A stretch of DNA of 64,000 bases from Plotosus lineatus (taxonomy: Eukaryota; Chordata; Actinopteri; Siluriformes; Plotosidae). The notes under the pieces are model-generated. The model was given only the letters and a program-made list of their open reading frames with translations, searched no databases and was not told the origin of the DNA. This document shows positions 42,850-54,602 of the stretch, piece after piece (position 1 is the stretch's first letter; every line of letters begins with the position of its first letter). The stretch spans positions 17,175,848 to 17,239,847 of the forward strand of contig CM045737.1 of assembly GCA_024760905.1 (NCBI GenBank), read 5' to 3'. Both the position numbers and the translations under genes were made by a program.

Positions 42850-44660
42850 CGTGGAGACTAATACCGAGCAAAAACTCTTAGCATTAATGAGTGAATCAGA
42901 GTAAAAAACGGAATTCGAGTGCAGGCTTGTTTTCTTCCTTGCTACGCTTCATCTTACCTCCGTGCTGTCCGCGGTGCACTCCCGGACCTTTGCACCATGT
43001 TCACCCCTTGAATTTCATTAAAATTTAACAGTACCCTTAAAGTAGCCACCAGCTACTCTCCCTTTGTTTTTGTTTTTCTCTTTCAGCTTCTCCTTTTGTC
43101 TCCCATGATCCTCTCTTCCACATCATCCATTGCACTTCTGTTTCTCTTAAACTATTAAGTTGTCAGCGATGAGTGTTTTCAGCACAATGGTGTAGGTGTA
43201 GTCAGTCTGAGTGATGGTAACTGGAATATACTAGAACTCGGCGTACCGCTGTATGACACATGTGAAGGATGAAGCTGCAGGTCGTGGATGTTTTTTGTAC
43301 AACTAGGCAATACCAATATCCGTCTCGAGGAGTTGGCGCTATATCTAATCTAACTATAAATCCCATAGTGTGCTGCAGGGAGCTGTGTGGGTCCGTAGTG
43401 TAGCGGTTGTGTCTGAGCCACACTGCCAGTCTCATTTATTTATGAGGCCCATTCGAGCACAGGGGGAGGGAGCCGAGGAATTTCTGCACGCAGTAGAATT
43501 CTCTGTGCATCACACAGGTTATACACGGTAAAGTCATTAGCACACAGGTATTCCTGTTCCCTGGTGTCCTGACTAAAGGAAAGTATGAAATGATATTAAA
43601 TAATTTCCCCCTCATTTTATTGTCAAGAAATGATAACCGATTACTCGCAGCATTTGTGTCCTCATATCCATATCTTCTTACCTACTGGCTACTGTAGCAC
43701 TCAGAATTGTATGCCTGGCAGAGGACGTTTTCTTCTACCCTCTTTCGTCCTGTTGATTTTCTGTCTCCTGGATGACTGGGTTGTGTGCCCAGGGTCGTGC
43801 CATGGCCCTTTCTTTTCTCAGCCTTGTTGCTAGGCGACCTGCTGCCTGTGGCCATGCCTGCATTGAACAAGCTGTCAGAGTCTTTTTGCAACGGCTGCCC
43901 GGTTTCCACGGCAACAACCCGAGCACCTTCGTCATTACCATTTAAGATTTTCGGAAAGCACCGGAAACCAAATCTCATCACTGTTTCCGCACCTACAGGC
44001 TGAATGCTGAGTGTATTTATGTCCTGGAGTATAATTTATGTTCCCTCCTGTACCGTCAATATTCTCACCATTATTAGATTGGAGCCACCCTTTCCTAGCA
44101 GTGACGGCAAGCAATCAGAACAGCGAGACATAAAAAGGCCTTGATAAAATTGAATTCTGGGGCAAACATATTGTGACAGGCAGCCAGAGGACAGATAAAA
44201 TATCTTCTCAGCCATGCTATTGATTCCTGCTCTGCATTATTCAGCAGAGCAGGGTTTTCCTTCTTGTCCTTTTCTGCACAGCTGAGTAACGACTGCGCAG
44301 CAGATCCACTGTGACCGAAAAAAGGCAGAAATTAAATAAGAAGATATCATCGTGCTCAGAAAAGTAGGAACACCGGTACAAGAGTCTGTGATGGTGTAAT
44401 TCACGAGGCCACAATAATAAACAACTAAGGGGAAAAGCCATGTGTCGCCGCCCAGGCTTGGGACAAACAAATTTATTCAACCAGATTAAAACTAGCATGC
44501 AGAAATCTGCAGACAGAGCTGACGAGATCTGAGAGAGTGGCTGCAGTTTCAGAGAACACAAATAGGCTACGGGCCTCGTGGTGAGTCATTGAAATTAGAC
44601 GAGCAACCATGACCTAAACACAATGGTTTAAAATCGGAGGACTGCGGCTCAGACTGGCTT
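42850..44660. other. no gene recognised
   Basis: Mixed composition. A frame at 43682-43981 and others show no family likeness. Confidence 0.4.
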
Positions 44661-44989
44661 CAATAGATAACTAATGGTCCAGAATTTGTCAGGTCAGGTT
44701 TTGCCCTGCTGCTGGTAACATGTAAGCCAGTACAACCTGTTGCATGGTCGAGTGGTTGACGACTAAACCGGCTCCCCCACCAGGTTCCAAATTTGGTGAG
44801 AAGGGTGGCTAGCAACCCAGTAGGAATAAAACCAAGACCTATCAAAGGGCGGATGAACTCTTTAGAGTCAACAGCCAGCTAGCTAGAGATGGCGTCTCAA
44901 TAAAAACACCCTGCAGAAAAAAGAACTTTGGGCTTCTACTGTGGATTTTTTTTTTTTACCCTTCGTACAGCCATAATAAACGGTTATGG

Positions 44990-45497
44990 CTGCCACCTAC
45001 GCCAGAATTCTGGCACAGCACCAAGATTGATGGAATATTTCAGACAACCAATAAAACTCAGAGTGGAATAAATTAAATATTTAAATAAGAACCGGTGCGT
45101 GCAGGAGAAGCAGTGAAAAGTAAACCCCGGTTCAGAAGCCTAATCAGTTGGATCATTAGAGGCACGGCGGAGGTAGCTAAGATGCAACTAGCACCGGTCA
45201 TACTACCACACGTAAAACAAGAATGTAGAGTAGTAGCAGTAGGCCTTCGTCAGTCTCGATGGACTATGGAGCCGCGCTCTGGCTGGTATCCCGGCTGGTG
45301 ATACTCTCCAGTACGCAGAGCCTGGGTAGGAAGTATGGACGACAGGCTGTTACCCAAGCAGCAAGTCGCCTCTCTCGGGGGCCATCAGCAGGAACCAATG
45401 GAAGGGCAGAAGCCGATACGACTGGGTTCCAGTGCCGCTGCAGGAGTTGCCAGAACGTTGCTGTGAACGAACTGCCTCCGGGGACTCCGACTCCCGA
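44990..45497 (+). other. unclassified GC-rich block
   Basis: GC-richer than its flanks, with overlapping short frames (45095-45301, 45259-45501). CCTTCGTCAGTCTCGATGGA and GGAGTTGCCAGAACGTTGCT look like part of a dispersed repeat, but I cannot name a family. Ends abruptly at the SINE at 45498. Confidence 0.3.
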
Positions 45498-45712
45498 TTA
45501 GAAACACACTGACGGATATGCAGCTCCTCTTGACGAAAGTCAGCAATGGTTCTTTTACATGAACCTCACACCATAAACCGTGGCCGGCCTTTGATAACCC
45601 AGTTAGCTGCACGGGGGGTGGGGGGAGACAACCTGTTGCGAGTGGGGCTTGAACCCCCAATTCTAGGATTAGTGATCCAGCCGACATTACCACCACCGGG
45701 CTACCGCTGCCA
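45498..45712 (-). mobile_element. SINE head and body (type L/R), 3'-truncated
   Basis: GAAACACACTGACGGATATG, CAGCAATGGTTCTTTTACAT, CCTTTGATAACCCAGTTAGC and GGGGCTTGAACCCCCAATTC on the complement. The tail is missing. Confidence 0.75.
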
Positions 45713-45857
45713 AAACAAGAATGTAGCAATGTTAAAAAAAAAAAAAAAAAAAAAAGATTTATGATGTTTACTATATAAATAAATTTTAAGACTACTGGAG
45801 TAAAAACTAAAATGGTTAATTTAATGATTTCTTCTTTATTATCGCATTATTAAAATA

Positions 45858-46682
45858 TACTCGGTCCATACGAAAACGCACCACTCACGAAGTCTGGAAT
45901 AGCTCCACGGATTGATATGTGAAGTATATACTTATGATGCATTTGAGATAATGAATGATTTAAGACATGTAAACATCATTCAATTTCATTCACGATAATG
46001 TTAATGCGATAATGTTCATGTCTCAATATGGGGCCAGAATAAGTACGTCAGGCCTGCAGGCCTGCAGCTCGCAGACGGTTCCATACGGTGTTGGGGTGAA
46101 TGAATCCATGTTGTCCTTGAACTTCAGCTTCCGTTCTTGTCGCTGGTAGTGTTCGGTCTCGAACATGATCCCGTCCGATCTGACGTTCCTGACGTGCCTT
46201 TGTCACATGTTGTTGACCTGGTCGAGGACGGTCCCGAGTGCTCCCTGTTTGCAGAAGCCTTTGATGGAGTCTTGCGATCGTTGTGTGTGTGCAGTGTAGC
46301 CGTCTGGCAATTTCCCTGGTGCTGGCACCATTTTGAAGCCTGCCTATAGCACGTTCTTGTTCAGGGGCTGTAAGTCGCGGCATCATGTCGGCTTTTGACA
46401 AGTGTCAGTGAACAAGTGAAATTTTATTCGGATTTACATGCTTTTAAAGGCAATGTGTGCACAAATTCAGAGTGAAATTCATTTTTCCTGTGGTGTGCGT
46501 GCAAAAGTTGCATTTTTGCGAAAAATTTCCTAGCATTATGGTTATCACGAAATTCTCGCATTTCTTACACCTGGCATGTCGGGTGACATCACTGTAGTGT
46601 TGTAGTATAAAAATTATATTGAAGTTAATTTGAACTTAAATATTGACTTTTTTCAGTGGTGCGTTTCCATGTGTACTCAGTA
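45858..46682 (-). mobile_element. short Tc1-like element with terminal inverted repeats
   Basis: Left end TACTCGGTCCATACGAAAAC plus GCACCACT and right end AGTGGTGCGTTTCCATGTGT plus ACTCAGTA pair over about 28 nt with a few mismatches. About 825 bp against the usual 1.3-1.6 kb; contains only the start of the transposase. Confidence 0.7.
46048..46401 (-). pseudogene. Tc1-like transposase, N-terminal DNA-binding region (117 aa)
   Basis: Would bind the terminal repeats of its element. Reads MMPRLTAPEQERAIGRLQNG, STREIARRLHCTHTTIARLH, TGSTRDRPRPGQ, then QHGFIHPNTVWNRLRAAGLQ: two paired-type helix-turn-helix units with the GRPR-like linker. Stops where the catalytic DDE domain should begin. No frameshift within the 117 codons. 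Complete transposases are about 340 aa. Confidence 0.78.
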
Positions 46683-46684
46683 TA

Positions 46685-47140
46685 TTATTCGTACAATTTT
46701 TTCAGCCACGGAGCACTTGTAATATTCTTGGCGTTACTTGATCCCATATAAGTTGTGTGATGTCCCCCATGTGATAAAAATTGCAAAGTCATTCACTGAA
46801 GCCTCTGCCACATATGTGACTGTACACACAGGCCGCCGCATGTCCATGACAGAAAATTGTTGAATTTCCTGATACAGCTGTGAGTGTGTCGTAGAAAAAG
46901 TTGCCTGTTGTGTGATGAAAAATCCAGTGTTGTCCCTCGAAGTTGTTTTGAAATTTTTCAGTCTCGAAAGTAGTTATTGGCATTCGGCCCTGTGCGATTT
47001 CGGACAACATCCTACAGCTGTGTTATGATAGACCTCCAAAGTTCATATGCTTTTGAGAATGTCTGATGTGCTCAGGATTTTCTTATTGTCCTACCATTGC
47101 TGAACAAAAAAACCCATTGGATTTGAATGATAGTGATGTA
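46685..47140. other. no gene recognised
   Basis: No supported feature. Confidence 0.35.
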
Positions 47141-47939
47141 CAGGGATCCCTCGCTACTTTGCGCTTCAATTCATTCAGCTTCAGTGCATTGCTTTTTTTT
47201 TTTTTTTTTTTTAAATATTCATCAAATTAAGAGTCCCACTCTCCACAAGGTTGTCACTGTACCCCCCCCCCCCCCATAGTGCAGCTAACAAAGGCGGGCC
47301 ATGTCTGTCACTGTCTATGGTGTGAGACATGTAAAAGAACCATTGCTGACTTTCGTAAAGAGTAGCTGCAAAGTCGTCAGCGTGTTTCTGTCCCTTGCTA
47401 AAAAGGGTTGTGACAGGAAGGGCATCCGACGTAAAAACCTCTGCCAAATCAAACGTGCGAATCAGATGATTTGCTGTGGCGACTCCCGAGTAAAAGGGAA
47501 AACGCCGAAAGGAAGACAGACAGACAGATCGAATTAAAAGCTAAGGAAATTAAGGAAGAATGGGGGAGTATTTAAGGAAAATGCCTCAAACACAAGGCCA
47601 ATTAAGCAAAAAAACCCAAAATAAAACAAAAAACAACCCAAAACCTCCTATCAAAACTACTTACATTGTTGCGAGGTGCGCATCTGAGTGCGTGCACGCG
47701 CATCTGCGTGTCTGGTGTGTGTGTATTTAAATTTTATTTACATATTATGCATTATTTTCTAATGTTTAGTTGTTATTATAAGCATTTATAGCATTGAATA
47801 TGTATTTATTGATATACCCATATACATGTACGTATACGTCAGTTGGAGGGTTAGGGTGTGTGTGATCTTACTTTGCGGAATTTGGTGGTCGCGTGTGGTT
47901 CTCGGTCCCAATTAACCCGTGGAAATTGAGGGATCCCTG
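47141..47939 (+). mobile_element. Tigger-type MITE family A with nested SINE
   Basis: CAGGGATCCCTCGCTACTTT and GAAATTGAGGGATCCCTG ends. A type R SINE lies inside (47230-47527). Confidence 0.8.
47230..47527 (+). mobile_element. SINE type R, head truncated, nested in MITE
   Basis: Starts GAGTCCCACTCTCCACAAGG, full body, LINE-like tail and a GACA repeat. Target-site duplication ATCAAATTAA (47220-47229) and ATCGAATTAA (47528-47537). Confidence 0.8.
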
Positions 47940-47944
47940 CATAT

Positions 47945-48062
47945 GTGACAGTTGTGGCTCCGTGGTTAAGGTTCTGGCTGATCCAAAACTTGGGGGTTCA
48001 AGCCTCATGGCAAGGGATGCAATGTTGGGCCCTTGAGTAAATGCCATTAATATTTATTACGT
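47945..48062 (+). mobile_element. SINE family D, head fragment
   Basis: GTTGTGGCTCCGTGGTTAAG, GGGGGTTCAAGCCTC, TGTTGGGCCCTTGAGTAAAT as in the copy at 4459. Confidence 0.55.
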
Positions 48063-48095
48063 ACAGTATGTGAAGAGGTTGTACATGAATTGAGT

Positions 48096-48443
48096 CTGTC
48101 TTCCTTTCGGCTTTTCCCCGTTTTACTCGGGAGTCGCCACAGCGAATCATCTGATTCGCATGTTTGATTTGGCAGAGGTTTTTACGTCGGCTGCCCTTCC
48201 TGTCACAACCCTTATAAGCAAGGGAGAAACACGCCGACGGCTTTGCAGCTACTCTTGTCGAAAGTCAGCAATGGTTCTTTTACATGAAACTCTCACCATA
48301 GACAGTGACAGACATGGCCCGCCTTTGATAACCCAGTTAGCCGCACTGGGGGGACAGTGACAACCTTGTGGAGAGTGGGACTCGAACCCACAGCCTTTGG
48401 ATCAGCGATCCAGCGCCCTATACCACGAGAACACCACTGCCCC
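48096..48443 (-). mobile_element. SINE type R, complete, with 17-bp target-site duplication
   Basis: TTGTACATGAATTGAGT at 48079-48095 and 48444-48460, perfect. Head, body, LINE 5'-like part (GATTTGGCAGAGGTTTTTAC, TGCCCTTCCTGTCACAACCC) and LINE 3'-like part (CGGGAGTCGCCACAGCGAAT). Confidence 0.9.
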
Positions 48444-48686
48444 TTGTACATGAATTGAGTATCGCAGGAATATAATTTATTTATTTTTTTTTTGTTTTGC
48501 CCCACGTATGATTTTTGTACAAATTCTAAAGAACGTGTGGTCAGGTACTGATGCTAAGTGAGGATGGCTGGGGTTTGCAGGTGTTTCAGTTTCTCAAAAG
48601 CAATCGATGTGGCTGAATTCAGGTCCACCCCAAAATCCTTCCATTATAGTGCTGGTACACGTTTGGGTTTTTATGTTCCACTGAAG

Positions 48687-48691
<5 letters not shown>

Positions 48692-48723
<32 letters not shown>
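48692..48723. repeat. T homopolymer of 32
   Basis: Uninterrupted T run; may be a SINE or pseudogene tail but no source was seen. Confidence 0.85.
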
Positions 48724-48724
<1 letters not shown>

Positions 48725-49597
48725 GTAGTACTGTACAGCTGGCACCTGCCTTTGAGTCCATTATCATTATCCTTTTGTATTTATCTGTGTGTTGCTTTCG
48801 AGTTCACTTTTACACACAGCTCGTTCCTAGTGAGAATGTGAAGACTTTATCACTCGGTGCTCTATGCAAAAGATCAGAATATTGAATGCATGTCATTTTC
48901 TTCTGCTACTGAGTCAGAATGATTCATGATAATAGCACCAGGGTCGTCGTCGTAAAAAGGGACAGCTGAATTTTTGCAACAGGACTGAGACATTTTTGAC
49001 AAAGACATTTCTTCTTTCCGAAATGTGTGTGAATTCATTCATCTCCATTAATGCTTTTGCCGTGAACTACATCCTAGTTTTTGTCAAATTATTTTTCAGC
49101 ATATTTATGATTTTTATGATGGTGTTTGAAGAATGGTATAAAGATACGTGGATAGCAAAAGCACCTCAACATTCGACTATCAAACACTAACAATCTGTTA
49201 TGTGGCCACGTCACAACTATGGTCTCAGAATGCTGGCTTGCTGTGTGTAGCACACACAGCTGTAGTTGTGTCTATTTCAGTGCAAACAAACAAAGCTGGC
49301 ACAATGAGAGGGCTTGATTATGAAATTATGGGATCTCCGCATACAAAAGGACTTGAGACAAAACCAAACCGTCTTCGATTCCACCTGGGGAGACAAATTA
49401 ATCTGGTAGTGTCATAATGTGATTGTTATTGCGTAGCTCAGTAGTCTATGCCCTATGTCTGGTTTTTGAGACCTGTTACTGGTACTACTACATTGACGAT
49501 GACCTTTCCTTATTTCACTTCCTTGCCTGAGACAGACTGATTTCCTGTTTCAGAAGAACTCCAAGCAGGCTGTGTGGACCAAATGTCTTCATTTACA
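48724..49597. other. no gene recognised
   Basis: No supported feature. Confidence 0.35.
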
Positions 49598-49785
49598 GCA
49601 TTTGGCAGACGCTCTTATCCAGAGCGACTTACGATTTTTTTTTTTTTTTTTTTTTTCATACAACTTGAGCAATGGCAGTTTAAGGGCCTTGCATAAGGGC
49701 CCAACAGTGGTGACGGTGAGGATTGAACCACTGACCTTCATATTAGCAACACATTGCATTAACCACTAAGCCAGCAATTATGAAT
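49598..49785 (-). mobile_element. SINE family D, complete
   Basis: Tail complement GCATTTGGCAGACGCTCTTA and TCCAGAGCGACTTACGA, a T22 run, GCCTTGCATAAGGGCCCAAC, head complement GATTGAACCACTGACCTTC and ATTAACCACTAAGCCAGC. Confidence 0.72.
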
Positions 49786-50396
49786 TGTTCATAAAGTGTC
49801 CTGTGAAAGGATCCTGCCTGTTCAAAAATACTGATTATTCACATTCATAAAAAGATCAGGTTGTTCTGAAGGTACTGTACATCATGGATTCTGGACAGGG
49901 TTCCCATTAGGTTTAAAATAAGTTCCATTAACAATCTCTGTGCAGATTTATTGTGTTCAACAGAATTGTCTTTTTAGAGCGTCACCTTTTTATTCCTGAC
50001 ATACATCAGGTCCAGGTTGATATAATTTCTGGGCTTGTTGTTTCTGAGATATTGATATTAGGATTAAATATTCTGTATATTTATATACGAGGTGCAGTGA
50101 AATAATCAGTGATGGTAAGAACGCAATAATGTAGTAATAGTCTTGCTACTTCATGCTTCAGTTTCTGCGGCTTCAGTGCATCACGGGTTTTTCAAAAATA
50201 TTCATCGAAAAATGAGGAAATTAAGGGAAAAAGTTAAAGAAAATGACGCAAAACAAGACCAATTATGCAAAAAAAAAAAAAAAACAACCCAATCCTTCCC
50301 AACAAAACTATTTATATTTTTATGTGAGGCATGCATCTGTGTGTGTATTTATATTTCATTTCCATCTTACCCATTATTTTTGAATGTTTGTTATTA

Positions 50397-51327
50397 CTGT
50401 GGTACCTCACTTTACGAAAGTCTCACCAAACGAAAAATTCAGGTTACGAAACGCATTTTCCTAAAATGTTTGTCTCTAGATACGAAACAAGCTCACGTTA
50501 CGAAAGCGCCATCTTAAAAATTCAAACGCGCCATTCAAGCAATGCGCGAGTTGCTTTCCCATTGGTTGTCTCCCAACCCCATACCCCACTGGCCTGCCAT
50601 TGGCTAGGAGGGAGCTGAAGCTCCATGATACAGTACTAGTACCCATAATGTTTTTCCTGTGCCGTCAAACCATTGTTCGACACGCACGTGAAGGAGAGTT
50701 GTACTGTTGGTTCGTAAGTTTCGTGAGTTTTTTTTGAGTGTGCTTATTGCAGCGTTATTTTTCGTTATTAATCATGAGCCCCAAGAAAGTGATTCCCGGT
50801 GAGACTGAAAAGAGGGAGCGGGCTCCGTTATCAATAAAAGTAAAACAGGAGATGATAATAAAAATGAAAGTGGGATTCGGTTGAGTGAAATCGCAAAGGG
50901 TATGGCCGAAACCCCTCTACAATCGGGACGATATTGAAGCAGAAGGAGGCCTTAAAAGCGGAGAGATACAGTGACGGAGGAGATTATTTTGGAAAAAGAA
51001 AATGCCATATTTAAGGACTTCATGAAGGAGGGTGAGGGGTGAGGGTTCTTCAGACCAGCAACCCTCGGACTTTAAAGCGTCGTATGGGTGGTTTGAGAGA
51101 TTTAAAAAAAAAAAAAAAAAAAAGGTAAATAATTTTCTTTTACTTTGAACACACATTTCATACAAAATTGGTGTACTTTTATAATTTTTAAATTGTTTAT
51201 GGGGTAGTCTTGGGAGTCTTGGAACAAATCACACGCTTTACATGTAAAATGCGGTTCAATTTGCGAAAAATGCAGTTTATGAAAAAGGTGCTGGAACAGA
51301 TTCATTTCATAAAGTAAGGTACCACTG
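50397..51327 (+). mobile_element. pogo/Tigger-type element family B, longest copy
   Basis: CTGTGGTACCTCACTTTACG and AAAGTAAGGTACCACTG ends, TA on both sides. This copy keeps transposase coding remnants that the other B copies have mostly lost. Confidence 0.8.
50774..51105 (+). pseudogene. pogo-like transposase N-terminal remnant
   Basis: Reads MSPKKVIPGETEKRERAPLS then IKVKQEMIIKMKV; after a frameshift IRLSEIAKG; later EEIILEKENAIFKDFMKE and SDFKASYGWFERF. Order and words fit the helix-turn-helix and centromere-protein-B-like part of a TIGD-type transposase. Disabled by shifts and stops, no DDE domain. Confidence 0.6.
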
Positions 51328-51486
51328 TATAAGCATTCATAGCATTGAATATGTATTTATTGATATTATATACACATATACATGTATGTATACGTCAGTC
51401 AGGGGGGGGTCGATCCTACTTCGCGGAATTTGGCGGTCACGGTGCGGTCTTGGTCTCCATTAACCGCGGAAAGTGAGGGATCCCTG

Positions 51487-51970
51487 TATAGTTACAACTG
51501 GATACCTGTGGATAGTGAATTCCACCACCGATAAAATGGTGTTCAGAGGAAGAAATTCACAAAATACTTACTTAAGAACCTGCAATAACCCGAGAGTACA
51601 ACGGATAGTTAGACTGACGACCTTTTGTAATTAAACGTGTAACAGATAACTTCTAGTACATTAACTATACACATCTTTGCACACACTTTTAAGAGCTTTG
51701 ACTATGTGCATGTGCTACGCAAGCCTAATTAATAAGTTGTAATTATATAACTAATTAATGTATGAAAGTATTAATATAAATATTTCGGCACTGTCTTAAA
51801 GCAGGGCCTTGAAAATGTTTGCATGTATAAGTTTACAGGAGCATGCACATGTAAAGTAAGAAAATAAGCTGTGACGTGCACATGTTTTGCTGCCACGTTC
51901 TTTATCGGGCTGCCTGTGTGGGCACATGAGGATGGATGCAACAACAAAATCAAGCTCATGGCTTTTATTT
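51487..51970. other. no gene recognised
   Basis: No supported feature. Confidence 0.35.
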
Positions 51971-51974
51971 TAAA

Positions 51975-52090
51975 TTATTCATTCATTCATGCATTTTATA
52001 TGTCGCTTAATCCTAATTAAGGTTGTGTGGAGTCTCAGCCGATTCTGGGCGGCGGGGAGGGGGGGGGTGCACCATGGACAGCGCTCCATT
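51975..52090 (-). mobile_element. L2-like SINE tail
   Basis: Complement of TATGTCGCTTAATCCTAATT, GTCTCAGCCGATTCTGGGC; runs into an ATT microsatellite (52105-52180). Confidence 0.6.
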
Positions 52091-52103
52091 TTATCACAGG
52101 GCA

Positions 52104-52146
<43 letters not shown>

Positions 52147-52183
52147 TTTATTATAGTTGTTGTTATTATTTTTATTATTAGAG

Positions 52184-52522
52184 CAGCACGGTGGGGTCGT
52201 GGTTAGCACATCCGCCTCACAGCAAGAAGGTTGATTCCTAGCCTGGGTGTTTTTGTGTGGAGATTGCATGTTCTTCCTGTGTTTGTGTGGGTTTCCTCCG
52301 AGTACTCCGGTTTCCTCCCACAGTCCAAAAGTATGCACAGTTAGGTTAACTGGCTGTTCCAAATGTTCGCTAGGTGTGGATGGCTGTGTGAGTGTTGGCC
52401 CTGCAATGGCCTGGCAAGGTGTCCAGGGGTGTACCCTGCACTTGCCTGGAGTTAGCGGAGATGGATGATAACCTCCTTGTGACCATACCTAGGATTAAGC
52501 GGTTCAGAAAGTGAAAGAATTA
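52184..52522 (+). mobile_element. V-SINE (HE1/DANA-like), complete with L2-like tail
   Basis: GCAGCACGGTGGGGTCGTGG head, conserved centre GTGTTTGTGTGGGTTTCCTC and GGTTTCCTCCCACAGTCC, tail AATGGCCTGGCAAGGTGTCC, TAGGATTAAGCGGTTCAGAA. Best copy for comparing the V-SINE tail with the type L tail. Confidence 0.88.
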
Positions 52523-52556
52523 ATTGGTTATTATTATTATTATTATTATTGAGTTC

Positions 52557-52881
52557 AGTTCATTTTCTGTAACCGCTTAATCCTAATTAGGGTCTTGGAG
52601 ATGCTGGCGCCCATCCCAGCCAACTCCGGGCGAGGGCAGAATACACCCTGGCCATTGCAGGACGTAAACACACTGACGGCTTTGCAGTTCCTCTTGTCGA
52701 AGGTCAGCAATGGTTGTTTTACATGAACCTCACACCATAGACCGTGAGAGACACGGCTGGCCTTTGATAACCCAGTTAGCTGCACTTGGGGGACAGTGAC
52801 AAACTTGTGGAGAGTGGGACTCGAACCCCAACCTTCGGATCAGTAATCCAGCGCCCTATACCACTAGGCCACCACTGCCCG
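52557..52881 (-). mobile_element. SINE type L, complete
   Basis: Complement of TTTTCTGTAACCGCTTAATC, CAGCCAACTCCGGGCGAGGG, CCTTTGATAACCCAGTTAGC, CCACTAGGCCACCACTGCCC. Confidence 0.85.
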
Positions 52882-53837
52882 CTTTTCTGCACTTCATGCC
52901 AAAACACAGTACCCTGACACAATTCATACAATTATTGAGTATGTGTAGGAAGCTGCTCTTACGAGTACAAATAATAATCATCATCATCATCTTTTATAAT
53001 GAACAGATGAACTGATATGACATACAATCAGGTAGATAAATATTTAGGCATGAATTAAGTTATTGATTATGTCAGCGGTCTACCACGGTGTTTTGAGGTT
53101 GGAGTTAAGTAAGGAGTATGTAAAATAAGTACGTAAAATAAGTACTGTACGTAAAATGTTACAAAACTGGCCGTTACAAATTGACCACAGGTGTGAGTGT
53201 GAATGGCTGTATGTATTGACCTGTGATGGTCTGATAAGCTATTTTTTTTGGTACCCTGCCATGGATAGGCACCAGCATCAGAGACCCTAGTAGGATCAAC
53301 CCAGGGATAAAACTGGGCCATGATGTTCTTTATCTCCACGATTCAAAAAAAAAAAAAAAAAAAAGCATAAAGCGCCACTATTTATGGCCGCTCTTGGAGC
53401 ACGATTGTGGTATGAAAAGGAGACGGGGTGCATCCAAGAGCTGAAACTTGAAGAAATTGTGTTTCCAAGTGCATCAAGATCCTCTATGATGTCATCGTGA
53501 TCTCTTGTACTCTGTTAAATATCTGTTAAGCTCTACCACGCTCAACTACAATTCTCAAGTTCTATCACGTTTGGCATCAGATTGTAATACACTCGAACAA
53601 TTGCAGCAACATTTTTCACGTGATGAAAATATTTTATCATCACGATACCACTAAATTCCCTCAAGATCCCCTGAGCTCCTCATGCTCATCACCATTTTCT
53701 AAAATGGTGGCGATCAAAGACATCGTGCCCCAGTGTAAACCCAGGGCAGGGTAAGCAGTTTGGTAAATGGGTGAGTGCGTGAAAGTCCATTTTTGGGCGG
53801 GTTCTCCCTTCAGCAAGGTAAAATACATGCTCTATTG
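52882..53837. other. no gene recognised; V-SINE scrap
   Basis: 53165-53280 has TTGACCACAGGTGTGAGTGT and GGTACCCTGCCATGGATAGG, a worn V-SINE 3' part. A20 run at 53345-53364. Confidence 0.4.
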
Positions 53838-54221
53838 CAGTGGTCCCCAACCTTTTAATCATCGCGGACCGGTTAGCGTTACAGTTTTAATCGAGCTCGA
53901 AGTCTTCTTAAAAAAAAAAAAAAAACACAGGTGATGGTGCACCAGCTGGGAGAACGAAGGCTCAGGCTCAGTCTCACCCAAAATTCCCGCTATTGTTTGA
54001 AACATGTCCAACTCGCTTCTGTTCATGTGCCGTCCCCTTATGGGTTACATTTTAGCGCTCACCGACATGTAACCGAGAGAATCTGGTCGTTTTCAAAATG
54101 AAAGTTTTTCAAAAATAAAAGATCGTTCAGACTCAGACAATAAATAAAACGGAAATAATCATTTCTTGTGCGGCCCGGTACCAATTGATCTGGTCCGTGG
54201 CCCGGGGGTAGGGGACCACTG
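53838..54221. mobile_element. hAT MITE with perfect 8-bp target-site duplication
   Basis: CTCTATTG at 53830-53837 and 54222-54229. Ends CAGTGGTCCCCAACCTTTTA and TAGGGGACCACTG. No coding capacity; 384 bp. Confidence 0.88.
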
Positions 54222-54368
54222 CTCTATTGGATTCAGCTGAGGTGAAGGTCAGAGCCATTGCAAATCTTTCCACTTCTTTGCTTTGAAAATTGTCTTTGGT
54301 TGGTTGTCAGTGTGTGTTGTTGTTAACTTTCACTGTGATGTTTCAATCCAATGGATTTTATTTTTTCT

Positions 54369-54602
54369 GGGGGCGGCACGGTGGCGTAGTGGTTAGCACG
54401 TCCGCCTCACAACAAGAAGGCCTGGGTTCGGTTCCAGGCCTGGGCGTTTCTGTGTGGAGTTTGCATGTTCTTCCTGTGCTTGCGTGGGTTTCCTCCGGGT
54501 ACTCCGTTTTCCTCCCACAGTCCAAAAACATGCACAGTAAGTTAATTGGCTGTTCCAAATTGCCCGTTGGTGTGAGTGAGTCCGTATGTGGCCTGGCGAA
54601 CC
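54369..54602 (+). mobile_element. V-SINE (HE1/DANA-like), young-looking, tail truncated
   Basis: GGCGGCACGGTGGCGTAGTG, GGTTAGCACGTCCGCCTCAC head, GGGTTCGGTTCCAGG B box, centre GCTTGCGTGGGTTTCCTCCG; breaks off at GTATGTGGCCTGGCG. Confidence 0.87.

Larger units (their letters stand above)
50138..51486 (+). mobile_element. Tigger-type MITE family A, interrupted by a family B element
   Basis: Left end worn (GCTACTTCATGCTTCAGTTT), right end GAAAGTGAGGGATCCCTG. The interior breaks off at GTTATTA and resumes at TAAGCATTCATAGCATTG after the family B element. Confidence 0.75.

Noticed and set aside
43682..43981. 99-codon minus-strand ORF as a gene
   Set aside because: No start context, splice partner or recognisable domain; length is within chance for this composition.
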